64,000 nt of DNA from assembly GCF_030815955.1 (NCBI RefSeq), contig NZ_JAUSXK010000001.1, positions 3,906,001 through 3,970,000 on the forward strand, given 5' to 3'. The notes beneath the pieces were generated by a model. The model did no database searches and was not told the DNA's origin. It saw nothing but the letters and a program-made list of their open reading frames with translations. Below, in pieces: positions 1 to 7,264 of the stretch; position 1 is the first letter of the stretch, and each line of letters begins with the position of its first letter. The translations under genes and the position numbers were made by a program. The stretch comes from Microbacterium murale. GTDB lineage: Bacteria > Actinomycetota > Actinomycetes > Actinomycetales > Microbacteriaceae.

Positions 1-631
1 TGTTGTCGGCCATGGTGAGCGCGTCCGCGTACCGCAGATCGATCTCGTTCTGGCCGGGACCGCCCTCATGATGGCTGTACTCGACCGAGATGCCCAGGTC
101 TTCCAGCATCCGCACCGAACGTCGGCGGAAATCGTGCGCCGTCCCGCCCGGCACATTGTCGAAGTAACCTGCGGAGTCCACCGGGACGGGGCCCTCCGGC
201 CCGATCAAGGACGACTTGAGCAGGTAGAACTCGATCTCGGGGTGCGTGTAGAAGGTGAAGCCGGCATCGGCGGCCTTCGCGAGCGTGCGCTTGAGCACGT
301 GGCGCGGGTCGGCGACGGCGGGCTGCCCGTCCGGAGTCGTGAGGTCGCAGAACATGCGGGCGGTCGGGTCGATCTCGCCCCGCCACGGCAGCGTCTGGAA
401 CGTCGTCGGGTCGGGCTGCGCGAGCAGATCCGACTCGTAGGTACGCGTCAGCCCCTCGATTGCCGAGCCGTCGAATCCGATGCCCTCCGCGAATGCGCCC
501 TCGACCTCTGCCGGGGCGATCGCGACGGACTTCAGAGTGCCGATCACGTCGGTGAACCAGAGCCGTACGAACTTGACGCCGCGTTCTTCGATCGTGCGCA
601 GCACGAAGTCTCGCTGCTTGTCCATTCCCAT
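1..631 (-). CDS. glnA2: Glutamine synthetase, GlnA2-like (C-terminus cut by window edge)
   Basis: Type I glutamine synthetase, which makes glutamine from glutamate, ammonia and ATP in the cytoplasm. About 210 N-terminal residues are visible. They include FVRLWFTDV near the start, GFDGSAIEG, the PDPTTF segment, HPEIEFYLL and the active-site stretch HHEGGPGQNEIDLR. The pattern resembles M. tuberculosis GlnA2 more than GlnA1. Two in-frame ATGs lie at 631 and 625; the second gives the family-typical MDKQRDF start. It sits 7 bp after a small SPOR-like gene, so the two are probably cotranscribed. The C-terminal half lies outside the window. Confidence 0.95.
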   Translation of the reverse strand, partial: MGMDKQRDFVLRTIEERGVKFVRLWFTDVIGTLKSVAIAPAEVEGAFAEGIGFDGSAIEGLTRTYESDLLAQPDPTTFQTLPWRGEIDPTARMFCDLTTPDGQPAVADPRHVLKRTLAKAADAGFTFYTHPEIEFYLLKSSLIGPEGPVPVDSAGYFDNVPGGTAHDFRRRSVRMLEDLGISVEYSHHEGGPGQNEIDLRYADALTMADN

Positions 632-638
632 GTGTCTT

Positions 639-854
639 CTACTTCCCGTCGGCGTCGGTCGACTTGCGCCAGTCTTCGTCGACGGCCTCCTCGGCGGCCC
701 ACGCCTCTGAGCGCTCGCGAAGAGTGTTGAGGGCGTTCGAGGCTGCTTCCTCGGTGTCGAAGGGGCCGACCCTGTCGACAGCAGGCGACGCGTAGCCGAA
801 CTCCACCTGGTTGGTGGTGGTGTTGTACCAGTACTTGTTCTCGCCGTCAGACAT
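639..854 (-). CDS. Small SPOR-like conserved protein
   Basis: A 71-residue acidic protein with KYWYNTTTNQVEFG near the N-terminus and VGPFDTEEAASNAL after it. This is the short pattern found in actinobacterial proteins often annotated as SPOR domain-containing. A biochemical function is not established. It lies directly upstream of glnA2 on the same strand with a 7-bp gap, suggesting one transcription unit. The acidic C-terminus (EEAVDEDW) is typical of soluble cytoplasmic proteins. An AAGGGAGC ribosome binding site precedes the ATG at 854. Confidence 0.8.
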   Translation of the reverse strand: MSDGENKYWYNTTTNQVEFGYASPAVDRVGPFDTEEAASNALNTLRERSEAWAAEEAVDEDWRKSTDADGK

Positions 855-909
855 GGCAGCTCCCTTCGTAAGCTTCTGTCACGATCCTACTGTCGTCGCG
901 GGCGCTCGC

Positions 910-915
910 TAGGCT
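910..915 (+). promoter_or_regulatory. -10 element for leaderless ppgK
   Basis: TAGGCT matches the actinobacterial TANNNT -10 hexamer and ends 7 nt before the ppgK ATG. No Shine-Dalgarno sequence is present, so the transcript probably begins at or next to the start codon. Confidence 0.5.
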
Positions 916-922
916 ATTACGC

Positions 923-1681
923 ATGGCACAAGCGATCGGCGTCGACATCGGCGGCACAGGCATCAAAGCAGGCATTGTCAACCTCAAGAAGGGTGCGCTC
1001 GATTCGGATCGCGTCCGGGTGGACACCCCCAAGGGGGCGTCGCCTGAAGACGTCCTCAAGGCTGTCAACGAGGTGCTCGACACGCTCGAAGTCCGGGACT
1101 CTGATCTCCCCCTCGGCGTGGCCTTCCCCGCGATCGTGAAGAACGGCAAGACGCTTTCTGCTGCGAACGTGTCCGACAAGTGGATCGGCTTCGAGGCCGA
1201 GAAGTTCTTCGAGGACGGTCTGGGTCGTCACATCACGTTCGTGAACGATGCGGATGCCGCCGGCGTCGCCGAGGTGCGACACGGTGCCGCGCGTGACGTC
1301 TCCGGCCTGACGATCCTGGCTACCCTCGGCACGGGCATCGGCTCGGCGTTCCTGTACGATGGCGTGCTGCTGCCGAACACGGAGCTGGGGCACCTTCTGT
1401 ACAACGGCACGACGGTCGGGGACGCCTCCATCGAGAAGTGGACGGCGTACTCCGCGATGGAGCGCGAGAAGCTCTCCTGGGAGGAGTGGTCGGCTCGCCT
1501 CCAGGTGTTCTTCTCGCACGTCGAGTTCCTGTTCAGCCCCGACCTCTTCGTCGTCGGCGGCGGTGTCTCCAAGCACCCTGAGAAGTTCATCCCGCTGCTC
1601 GAGCTGAACACGCCGATCATTCCGGCAATCCACCGCAACTCGTCCGGAATCATCGGCGCCGCGTCTCTCGCAGCCGACTGA
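923..1681 (+). CDS. ppgK: Polyphosphate glucokinase (ROK family)
   Basis: Phosphorylates glucose to glucose-6-phosphate using inorganic polyphosphate or ATP, feeding glycolysis in the cytoplasm. At 252 residues it is close to the normal PPGK length. It has the phosphate motif VDIGGTGIKAG at residues 8-18, the catalytic FVNDADAAG segment, the TLGTGIGSA phosphate-2 motif and ELGHL. The start follows a -10 hexamer by 7 nt with no ribosome binding site, consistent with a leaderless mRNA. A strong hairpin follows the stop, so it appears to be a single-gene unit. Confidence 0.93.
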   Translation: MAQAIGVDIGGTGIKAGIVNLKKGALDSDRVRVDTPKGASPEDVLKAVNEVLDTLEVRDSDLPLGVAFPAIVKNGKTLSAANVSDKWIGFEAEKFFEDGLGRHITFVNDADAAGVAEVRHGAARDVSGLTILATLGTGIGSAFLYDGVLLPNTELGHLLYNGTTVGDASIEKWTAYSAMEREKLSWEEWSARLQVFFSHVEFLFSPDLFVVGGGVSKHPEKFIPLLELNTPIIPAIHRNSSGIIGAASLAAD

Positions 1682-1699
1682 TCACGACCCTCTGACAAG

Positions 1700-1738
1700 C
1701 GAAGGGCTCGGCGACCACTACGGTCTCCGAGCCCTTCG
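1700..1738. terminator. Hairpin terminator after ppgK
   Basis: Inverted repeat CGAAGGGCTCGG (1700-1711) and CCGAGCCCTTCG (1727-1738), a perfect 12-bp stem with a 15-nt loop, placed 19 bp after the ppgK stop. No long T-tract follows, as is common in actinobacterial terminators. Confidence 0.7.
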
Positions 1739-1761
1739 CCGTGGTGGTATGGGCTGGGGAC

Positions 1762-1767
1762 TATAGT
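1762..1767 (+). promoter_or_regulatory. -10 element for leaderless membrane-protein gene
   Basis: TATAGT is a near-consensus -10 hexamer whose end is 6 nt from the ATG at 1774. That places transcription initiation on the start codon itself. Confidence 0.55.
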
Positions 1768-1773
1768 CTTCTC

Positions 1774-2256
1774 ATGAAGCCCGACGAGCTTTGGCTGGCG
1801 CAAGACGGCAACTTCGCCCAGGTACGCGTCAAAGGCCCTGTGGCGCGGTTCGCGAGTTACGTCGGCGGTGTGATCGAACTGCTCATCGGCCCCGCGTTGA
1901 TGATCACCCTCGCAGTCGTCGGGGCGTTCGAGTTGCCCACGCTGATCGGCGGGGTGGCGATCATCATCGTCGTGGGCGGGCTCGGACTGGCAACGATCGT
2001 CTCCACCGCCCGCATGCAGCGACGTGTGCGCCGCCTCGAGATGCACGGTCGTCCCGCGACGGCCGAGGTGCAGGATCCGAGATCTGTGAGTCTCGGAGAA
2101 GAGACGGGTGTCGAAGTCACCCTGCGCATCAGCGGACCTGGCGTTCCTGCGTTCGAGGCGACGCACCGAGGGAGTGACAGTGCCATCGAGCGATTGGGAC
2201 GGTCGTTCCCCGTCATCGTCGATCCGTCCGATGGCGCCTACATGATCGTGCGCTGA
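1774..2256 (+). CDS. Small two-helix membrane protein, unknown function
   Basis: 160 residues. A short soluble N-terminus (MKPDELWLAQDG) is followed by two hydrophobic segments around residues 27-50 and 53-75. A cytoplasmic-looking domain comes next, with basic RMQRRVRRLEMHG and then a beta-rich region. The family is not recognised. The ATG at 1774 is preferred over the upstream GTG at 1741 because the -10 TATAGT ends 6 nt before it and the product then starts with a natural soluble N-terminus. It stands alone between the ppgK terminator and the rnpB-linked element. Confidence 0.75.
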   Translation: MKPDELWLAQDGNFAQVRVKGPVARFASYVGGVIELLIGPALMITLAVVGAFELPTLIGGVAIIIVVGGLGLATIVSTARMQRRVRRLEMHGRPATAEVQDPRSVSLGEETGVEVTLRISGPGVPAFEATHRGSDSAIERLGRSFPVIVDPSDGAYMIVR

Positions 2257-2347
2257 AAGGGGCTGGCCCTTACCTGGACTGTGGGCCCACTTGACGACCG
2301 GACTGGGGAAGCCCTTGACCCGCACTCTGCATGGGCGGTCTAAGAGA

Positions 2348-2363
2348 AGACCTGGTCAAGTCT
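2348..2363 (-). terminator. Probable original rnpB terminator, now displaced
   Basis: On the minus strand, AGACTTGACCAGGTCT forms a short hairpin followed by TTCTCTTA. It lies just past the displaced copy of the rnpB 3' end. This is where the rnpB terminator would have been before the element inserted. The 2257-2596 stretch holds no gene: only this hairpin, the displaced attachment-site copy and a pair of short repeats. Confidence 0.4.
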
Positions 2364-2370
2364 GATTAAA

Positions 2371-2400
2371 CGAATGGGTCGGCCTGTACGCCGGGTTCTG
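2371..2400 (-). repeat. Displaced copy of the rnpB 3' end (attachment-site repeat)
   Basis: 30 bp matching the 3' end of the rnpB gene at 5188-5217 in 29 of 30 positions; the only difference is T versus C at repeat position 9. It is in the same orientation and 2817 bp away. Such a duplicated 3' end is the usual footprint of site-specific integration into a small RNA gene. Its version pairs perfectly with the 5' strand of the rnpB P1 helix, which suggests it is the ancestral host end. Confidence 0.85.
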
Positions 2401-2515
2401 AGCGTGCCCTCATCGTCCCTAAACGGCGAAAGTGGTACTTGATTGTTTACCCTGTTCAGGCACAAGTTTAGAAGTTGACGATGAATGTAGCCGATTGAGA
2501 ACAATCGGGACTTTC

Positions 2516-2533
2516 GCGGACTTTTTGCGGACT
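2516..2533. repeat. Left pair of GCGGACT repeats
   Basis: GCGGACT at 2516-2522 and 2527-2533, an 11-bp period. The same pair with the same period occurs at the right end (5125-5142). They could be arm-type integrase sites or relics of the integrase gene end. Confidence 0.55.
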
Positions 2534-2596
2534 GAAACCGTCACGCATGGGAGTGATTTAGGGCTGATCCTTCGTCGTGACGATGGAGCTCTCCAC

Positions 2597-2788
2597 TCAC
2601 GCGCGGACGTCCGCCTCCGCGTAGATGATGACCTTCCCGAACTCGCCTGTCGGCTTGCGGTATCGCGGGCCACTGCCCTTCTTCCGCAGCTCTTGCAGAT
2701 TCGCAATGGTCAACCCCGGGACCAAGTCGCAGACTTGTTCTGGCGAAAGATAGCGGTGCTCGATGCCGGGTTTTGAAGGTCCGCTCAC
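2597..2788 (-). CDS. Excisionase-like helix-turn-helix protein
   Basis: 63 residues. The core YLSPEQVCDLVPGLTIANLQ is followed by LRKKGSGPRYRKP and a beta hairpin ending VIIYAEADV. This is the pattern of AlpA/Xis-type winged HTH proteins encoded by integrative elements. It starts at GTG 2788, and a -10-like TAGGAT (2802-2797) lies 8 nt upstream inside the end of the GNAT gene. In intact elements such a protein directs excision together with an integrase, but no intact integrase is present here. The C-terminus stops right after ADVRA, somewhat shorter than usual. Confidence 0.7.
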   Translation of the reverse strand: MSGPSKPGIEHRYLSPEQVCDLVPGLTIANLQELRKKGSGPRYRKPTGEFGKVIIYAEADVRA

Positions 2789-2799
2789 GATTGCCGATC

Positions 2800-3639
2800 C
2801 TAGACGGGCGGGGATTTCGGCGGCCAGTTTTCCTCGATCCAGGCTGCCGCTGCTTCAGGCTCGAGGGCTGATACCTGGAGCATCATGGCGGAGTGCGAGG
2901 GGATCTTCGCACGCGCGCCGCTGTCATCGTTGAGGGCTTTGATCAGGGACTGCGCTGCTCGTCTCCCATTCGCAATCGCGTCGTCTGTGGCCTCATAGAA
3001 CGATGCTGCGATGATGCGCATGCTCGCATCGGGAAAGCGGAAAGCGATCGTGGTGTTGCCGTGGATTTGCATCGGGGGCTGATGCATCAGTGGAGTATGA
3101 GTCGCAACCGCATTGTCCGGCGCTTCAGCAGGCAGTATGCGGCGATTCAGGACAGACGGCGGCTCGATCCACGCGACGCCGAAATGTTCGGGGAGCACTG
3201 TCCACCCCATGCGCTCGTACCAGCGCCGCAGCTCGGGTCGAATGTGTGCGAGCGCGATCGAGAAATCTGCTGGTCCCAGCGCTTCGTGTAGATGGTCTAG
3301 CAGCGAGGTGGCGATCCCCAACCCTCGAGCCGTCGGAATGACCGCCACCTGCGGTATGACGGCGACCGGGCTGTCAGGGCTCATTAGATCGTCACCATCG
3401 ACGAACGGCGCGTATGGCTGCGCGCAGGCATATCCGACTACCTTGCCATCGCTTTCAGCGACAAAGAACGGAGCGCGAGCGTTGCCCTGTGCCTGCTCCA
3501 TCGCGCGAAACAGCGTCCGGGTGGCGTCGACGGGCCTCCGCGGCAGCGCCCAAGGGAACTCGGCGCGCTGAATGCGAACGACCACAGTGGAATCTTTCTC
3601 GGCGGGGCGTCGGATTATGGTCGAGTCGCCAGTCTGCAT
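2800..3639 (-). CDS. GNAT family N-acetyltransferase
   Basis: 279 residues. An acetyl-CoA dependent acetyltransferase fold occupies roughly residues 10-180, with FFVAESDGKVVGYA and the acetyl-CoA loop VIPTARGLGIATSLL. An extra ~100-residue C-terminal region (MRIIAASFYEATDDAIANGRR) follows and has no obvious family. The substrate is unknown. The ATG at 3639 is chosen because a TACTGT -10 (3651-3646) ends 6 nt upstream, implying a leaderless transcript. It is cargo of the rnpB-linked element; the excisionase-like gene follows on the same strand. Confidence 0.8.
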   Translation of the reverse strand: MQTGDSTIIRRPAEKDSTVVVRIQRAEFPWALPRRPVDATRTLFRAMEQAQGNARAPFFVAESDGKVVGYACAQPYAPFVDGDDLMSPDSPVAVIPQVAVIPTARGLGIATSLLDHLHEALGPADFSIALAHIRPELRRWYERMGWTVLPEHFGVAWIEPPSVLNRRILPAEAPDNAVATHTPLMHQPPMQIHGNTTIAFRFPDASMRIIAASFYEATDDAIANGRRAAQSLIKALNDDSGARAKIPSHSAMMLQVSALEPEAAAAWIEENWPPKSPPV

Positions 3640-3884
3640 GCCAAGACAGTAGCGCGGTATCGGCGGCTCGGAAGAGCCATGATCTGTGCTGATCCAATTC
3701 CCCCACATCGTGTATTTACACACGGAGAGAAGCGCCAGGACCGCGCGGGAGGTGGGCAGTGGTCGGGCATGTCTGGATTTTCTGACGATCTGGGATCAGG
3801 CTCGAATCGGGCTGAACGGTGCGAGGTTCGCCTCTGCGTGCCTCTTTGTGTGCGAGCGTGCTCCGGACGGTCGCACGTGCGCGC

Positions 3885-3890
3885 TATTGT
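3885..3890 (+). promoter_or_regulatory. -10 element for the gene at 3897
   Basis: TATTGT ends 6 nt before ATG 3897, the leaderless geometry seen repeatedly in this window. The remaining 3640-3880 intergenic DNA between the two divergent genes shows nothing else that can be named. Confidence 0.5.
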
Positions 3891-3896
3891 CAGCGC

Positions 3897-4286
3897 ATGA
3901 GCAACCAGCCGCTGCCTCGATACGTCACGTCCGCACTCATCGAAGTGGAAGGCGGGTCGATCACGGTCACTTGGGGGCTCGGCGAAGTCATCCCCGGCGA
4001 GATCGAGTACTTCGGATATGGGATCGACTACTACGGCGTCGATGGCAACGGTGGCAAGCGATACGGCGTCCGGTTCCACGAGCAGGCAACGGCGCACGTG
4101 TTCGAATGGTCGAGCGCTACTCAGGCGAACTACACCAGCGCCAGCATCACGCACACCGATGAGCGGATCGTGGTCTTCTACCCTGATGCGAGCATCGGCC
4201 TCGAGGATGTCGGGACGATCCAGGCCTTCAGCCACGTCAACGGTGCGGACATCCAGACCGGAATCCCCGTCACGCTGATGCGCTAA
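3897..4286 (+). CDS. Hypothetical protein in the rnpB-linked element
   Basis: 129 residues, acidic and rich in aromatic residues, with an EIEYFGYGIDYYGVDGNGG segment and a probable all-beta fold. There is no signal peptide or membrane helix, and no family is recognised. The ATG at 3897 is preferred over upstream starts because it follows a TATTGT -10 hexamer by 6 nt and gives a natural N-terminus (MSNQPLPRYVTSAL). It converges with, and overlaps by 4 bp, the gene on the other strand at 4283. The divergent neighbour is the GNAT gene. Confidence 0.65.
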   Translation: MSNQPLPRYVTSALIEVEGGSITVTWGLGEVIPGEIEYFGYGIDYYGVDGNGGKRYGVRFHEQATAHVFEWSSATQANYTSASITHTDERIVVFYPDASIGLEDVGTIQAFSHVNGADIQTGIPVTLMR

Positions 4287-4816
4287 CTGGTGGGACGGGG
4301 CGTGAGTCGCAGCAGCTGTGATGCGTAGTGCGACCAAAACGACTGGGTGTGCTCAGTCGTCCCGAGATCTTGCCACACGATGACGTCGTCCTGCAGTTGT
4401 GCTGCCGCAGAGAGAAGGCCTCCAAGGCGCGGGCCGATCTTGTTCTCGACGCGGTCCCGCTGCATGTCGCCCGAAACCACGTATTGGACCGACTCCTCCT
4501 GCAGAGCGAAGGACTGGTCTGCGAAGAAACGCACGACGCGATCGTCCCGGCGTTGGGCGGACATGCCGGCCATAGCCGCAAGCGCTTCGATGTGGTGCAG
4601 GTTCGCGGCCGTCGCCGTGACCGAGGTCCATGTTGGATCGGTCAAGGGTGCGGTTCGAGCCTGGATAAGCCGGGTGAGCGCCTTTGCGCACTCTGCTCTC
4701 GATGCCAGATCTCGGTGCCGCTGGTCGCGCGTCCATCCCCAGCGAGCGATCACGACCGACACGACGACCGTGCTGGCGGCGATGATGAGGCTGGCGATGG
4801 TTAACGCTTCGGTCAC
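4283..4816 (-). CDS. Membrane-anchored hypothetical protein
   Basis: 177 residues. One N-terminal hydrophobic helix (about residues 4-24, LTIASLIIAASTVVVSVVIA) is followed by a basic stop (RWGWTRDQRHRD) and a mainly alpha-helical cytoplasmic domain. This is the common layout of small actinobacterial proteins of unknown role found on mobile DNA. It starts at GTG 4816, with TACGAT (4829-4824) ending 7 nt upstream, again a leaderless geometry. It converges with the gene at 3897. Function cannot be assigned. Confidence 0.65.
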   Translation of the reverse strand: MTEALTIASLIIAASTVVVSVVIARWGWTRDQRHRDLASRAECAKALTRLIQARTAPLTDPTWTSVTATAANLHHIEALAAMAGMSAQRRDDRVVRFFADQSFALQEESVQYVVSGDMQRDRVENKIGPRLGGLLSAAAQLQDDVIVWQDLGTTEHTQSFWSHYASQLLRLTPRPTS

Positions 4817-4858
4817 GAGTGCGATCGTATCGGCAGGATGCGGCTCTGGGACAAGATG

Positions 4859-4889
4859 AGGGGTCCCAGTGTGTGACTCTGGGACCCCT
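4859..4889. terminator. Hairpin, possible terminator inside the element
   Basis: AGGGGTCCCAG (4859-4869) and CTGGGACCCCT (4879-4889) form an 11-bp perfect stem with a 9-nt loop. It lies upstream of the minus-strand gene at 4816. It could stop transcription entering from the right, including read-through from rnpB. Confidence 0.5.
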
Positions 4890-5039
4890 CTGCGCTGAGA
4901 GCCTCGCGGAGCGAGTAACCGGTCCCCTCAGCGCTGGTGTGGTGCCAACCGTGGTTCACGGCCGCACCAGTCTGTTAGCGGGCGATCGAGACGAGTCCCG
5001 CAGACATTCGGGCGTTCGCGTCGGCGAGGAACGCTGCAT

Positions 5040-5157
5040 GCTGCGCTTTGGCCTGCGCTGGGCAGACTCTGATGACCGCACGAGGGATGCCGTGGACTCG
5101 GTTCTGGGCGTTTCGCGCGATTCTGCGGACTCTCTGCGGACTAAGAAACCCATCTAA
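5040..5157 (+). pseudogene. Possible C-terminal scrap of a tyrosine integrase
   Basis: The plus-strand reading frame ends WADSDDRTRDAVDSV then SADSLRTKKPI and a stop at 5155-5157. This resembles the tail of actinobacterial phage integrases (a YADLFDDDLD...VAD-like stretch followed by ADSLRT). It points at the rnpB attachment site, the normal position for the integrase 3' end. Upstream sequence does not show the catalytic R/H/Y region, so if real the gene is deleted or decayed. This is a weak call from memory of family tails. Confidence 0.3.
5125..5142. repeat. Right pair of GCGGACT repeats
   Basis: GCGGACT at 5125-5131 and 5136-5142 with an 11-bp period, matching the left-end pair at 2516-2533 in sequence, spacing and orientation. 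It also codes for ADSLRT in the putative integrase tail. Confidence 0.55.
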
Positions 5158-5183
5158 CCAAGGAATCCCCGATCAGATGGGTT
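5147..5183 (-). terminator. Terminator after rnpB
   Basis: Inverted repeat AACCCATCT (5147-5155) and AGATGGGTT (5175-5183), 9 bp with a 19-nt loop. On the minus strand it starts 5 nt after the rnpB 3' end and is followed by TCTTAG. It was brought in by the integrated element and replaces the original terminator now near 2348. Confidence 0.5.
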
Positions 5184-5187
5184 AATG

Positions 5188-5560
5188 CGAATGGGCCGGC
5201 CTGTACGCCGGGTTCTGTTCCGGGGCCTCTCTCAAGGGATCCCTTCGACGGCCATCTCTCTCGGCGACACGTTGCCGTGCCGCTCCAGCGGTCTACCCGA
5301 GGACTCGGCGAGCCGCGTCAACATCCTCTGTCTGACCTTGCTCCGGACGAGGTTTACCTGGCGGGTCATGTCACCATGACCCCCGGTGGTCTCTTACACC
5401 ACCCTTTCACCCTTACCGGGGCATGCCCCGGCGGTCTACTCTCTGTGGCACTTTCTCGCGGATTGCTCCGGGTGGGTGTTACCCACCATCCTGCCCTGTG
5501 GAGCCCGGACGTTCCTCGGTGCGGTCTCCCGCAACGCGGCCGTCCAGCCGACCCATTCGC
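5188..5560 (-). ncRNA. rnpB: RNase P RNA (type A)
   Basis: Catalytic RNA of RNase P, which trims tRNA 5' leaders. The 5' end GCGAATGGGTCGGC pairs with the 3' end GCCGGCCCATTCGC to form P1. Conserved pieces are visible in order on the minus strand: GAGGAACGTCCGGGCTCCA, CAGGGTG-type P4 flanks (GGGTAACACCC, AAGGGTGAAAGGGTG), and the 3' segment ACAGAACCCGGCGTACAGG. Length about 373 nt is typical. The P1 helix contains one G-U pair where the displaced copy at 2371 would give G-A-C pairing, so the present 3' end was probably donated by the element. Confidence 0.95.
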
Positions 5561-5569
5561 CCCCTCAGT

Positions 5570-7264
5570 CTACTTCTCCGCGGTCTGCACGATTCGCAGA
5601 TCAAGAGGCACATCGATCGGAAAGGCGCCGAACAGTCGTCGGGTCGCGACGGCAGCGGCTTCCCGAACCGCGTCCGCTGCCGCATCCGCCGACTCGGCCG
5701 GGACGTGCAGGATCACTTCGTCGTGGAGGAAGAACGCAAGATGCGCATTGCGGGCGAAAGGACCGGATGGCGTGGCCGGCATCGCCGCCTCCGGAAGGTT
5801 CCGCAATCGATGACGGATCTCTGCGAGCCAGATGAGCGCCCACTCGGCAGCAGTCCCCTGCACCACGAAGTTGCGGGTGAAGCGGCCGCGCTCCCGCGCG
5901 CTCTGCCGGGCGCGCTTCACCTCGATCGGATCAGCGTCGGCGCCGCTCGCATCGCTCTGATGCGCCTGCCACGCGGTATCGGGGCGAGGTGACGAACGGC
6001 CGAGGTTCGTCGATACGACCCCGCCATCCTCCCCGGTGCGCGCAGCCTCGTCGACGAGGCGCATTGCCCGCGGATACACCTTACGGAGCCGTGGAACCAG
6101 GCGCCCGCTGTCACCTGTCGTGGCTCCGTACATCGCGCCGAGCACGGCGTACTTCGCCTCCTCACGGGTGGAGACGGCCCCGGATGCGACGACACCGGCG
6201 TAGAGGTCGCGGCCACGCGCCGCCTCTGCCATCGCCTTGTCTCCGGCCATCGCCGCCAGCATGCGTGGCTCGAGCTGAGCGACGTCCGCGACGATGAGCA
6301 TCCACCCTGGGTCGGCCTGCACCGCGGGGCGGAGGATCCGTGGGATCTGCAGCGCTCCCCCGCCTGAGGATGCCCAGCGGCCCGTGACGACGCCTCCCGG
6401 AATGTACACGGGGCGGAAGCGGCCGTCGTGAACCCAGTCCGCCAGCCACGCCCAGCCATTCGCACTGAGCAGGCGCGAGAGCTTCTTGTAGGCGAGCAGC
6501 GGCTCGATCACCGGATGAGCGACCTCGCTCAACTCCCACTGACTCGTCGATTCGACGTTCACCCCGACGCGGTGCAGCGCGCGCAGCAGCTTCACGTGAC
6601 TGTCGAGGTGAAGCTGTTCATCCCCCAGATGGAAACGCACTTTCTCGCCGAGCTCAGTCATGCGCGCGGGCAGGCCACCTCCCGCCGGTCGCGGACCGAG
6701 GATGTCGACGAGGATGCTGTCGTGCGCAACCGCGTTCCAAGGCACGCCGGCCGCACGCATCTCCTCGGCGATCAATCCTCCGGCGGATTCTGCCGCGCAC
6801 AGCAACGACAGTCGCCCGGTCTTGTCGGAGGCGATGACGCGGCACTGCTCCTGATACTGCTCGAGGAGGTCTTCGGCCGAGTCACCCGTGGGTCGCTCGA
6901 GCAGGTCGAACAACGCGGGCGCTCCGGCATCCGGCTCTCGCGGAAGCCAGTCCGCCGATGGTGCGAGCGGGCGAGCGACACGATCCGTGTCGCGGAGGAT
7001 CGCATGGCACAGCAGAAGATCATGCGCTCTGGTCAGCAGCACCCCAGCAGACAGCAGCCGCGGATAGACCTCTCTCGCGCTGCGGATGACCCAACGCGGT
7101 GATCTCTTCTGCTCGACATCGCGCACCCAATCGGTGACCTCGGCGCCGGCCAGTGCGACTCGGCTCTGTTCTTCGCCATCGGCGTCGATCTCGACGGCGA
7201 AGAAGTCACCGCTACCGGCGGAGGCCAGCAGGATTCTCGCGTCCGAAGCGGACGCGGGCTTCAC
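5570..7264 (-). CDS. PolA-like DNA polymerase (bifunctional 3'-5' exonuclease/polymerase)
   Basis: 564-residue family A DNA polymerase of the type annotated in actinobacteria as bifunctional 3'-5' exonuclease/DNA polymerase. It lacks the 5'-nuclease domain of PolI. Motif A is seen as VADVAQLEPRMLAAMAGD, the O-helix/motif B region as AKYAVLGAMYG, and motif C as FFLHDEVILHVP. The N-terminal ~200 residues would hold the exonuclease-like domain. GTG 7264 is the start because it overlaps the upstream stop in a GTGA junction, indicating translational coupling with the zinc-ribbon gene. The stop lies 10 bp from the rnpB 5' end. Confidence 0.85.
   Translation of the reverse strand: MKPASASDARILLASAGSGDFFAVEIDADGEEQSRVALAGAEVTDWVRDVEQKRSPRWVIRSAREVYPRLLSAGVLLTRAHDLLLCHAILRDTDRVARPLAPSADWLPREPDAGAPALFDLLERPTGDSAEDLLEQYQEQCRVIASDKTGRLSLLCAAESAGGLIAEEMRAAGVPWNAVAHDSILVDILGPRPAGGGLPARMTELGEKVRFHLGDEQLHLDSHVKLLRALHRVGVNVESTSQWELSEVAHPVIEPLLAYKKLSRLLSANGWAWLADWVHDGRFRPVYIPGGVVTGRWASSGGGALQIPRILRPAVQADPGWMLIVADVAQLEPRMLAAMAGDKAMAEAARGRDLYAGVVASGAVSTREEAKYAVLGAMYGATTGDSGRLVPRLRKVYPRAMRLVDEAARTGEDGGVVSTNLGRSSPRPDTAWQAHQSDASGADADPIEVKRARQSARERGRFTRNFVVQGTAAEWALIWLAEIRHRLRNLPEAAMPATPSGPFARNAHLAFFLHDEVILHVPAESADAAADAVREAAAVATRRLFGAFPIDVPLDLRIVQTAEK

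Larger units (their letters stand above)
2371..5187. mobile_element. Decayed integrative element in the 3' end of rnpB
   Basis: About 2.8 kb bounded by 30-bp direct repeats of the rnpB 3' end (2371-2400 and 5188-5217). It contains an excisionase-like gene, a GNAT acetyltransferase and two hypothetical genes. Only a possible C-terminal scrap of a tyrosine integrase is seen near the right end. Each end also carries two GCGGACT repeats spaced 11 bp apart. With no complete recombinase it is unlikely to mobilise itself. Its cargo is probably retained by chance or through selection on the acetyltransferase. Confidence 0.75.

Noticed and set aside
1741..1773. GTG start for the membrane protein at 1741
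   Set aside because: It lies within the ppgK terminator/promoter region; the -10 TATAGT would be inside the gene.
5277..5992. Plus-strand ORFs over rnpB and the PolA-like gene
   Set aside because: The region is occupied by RNase P RNA and a conserved minus-strand polymerase.
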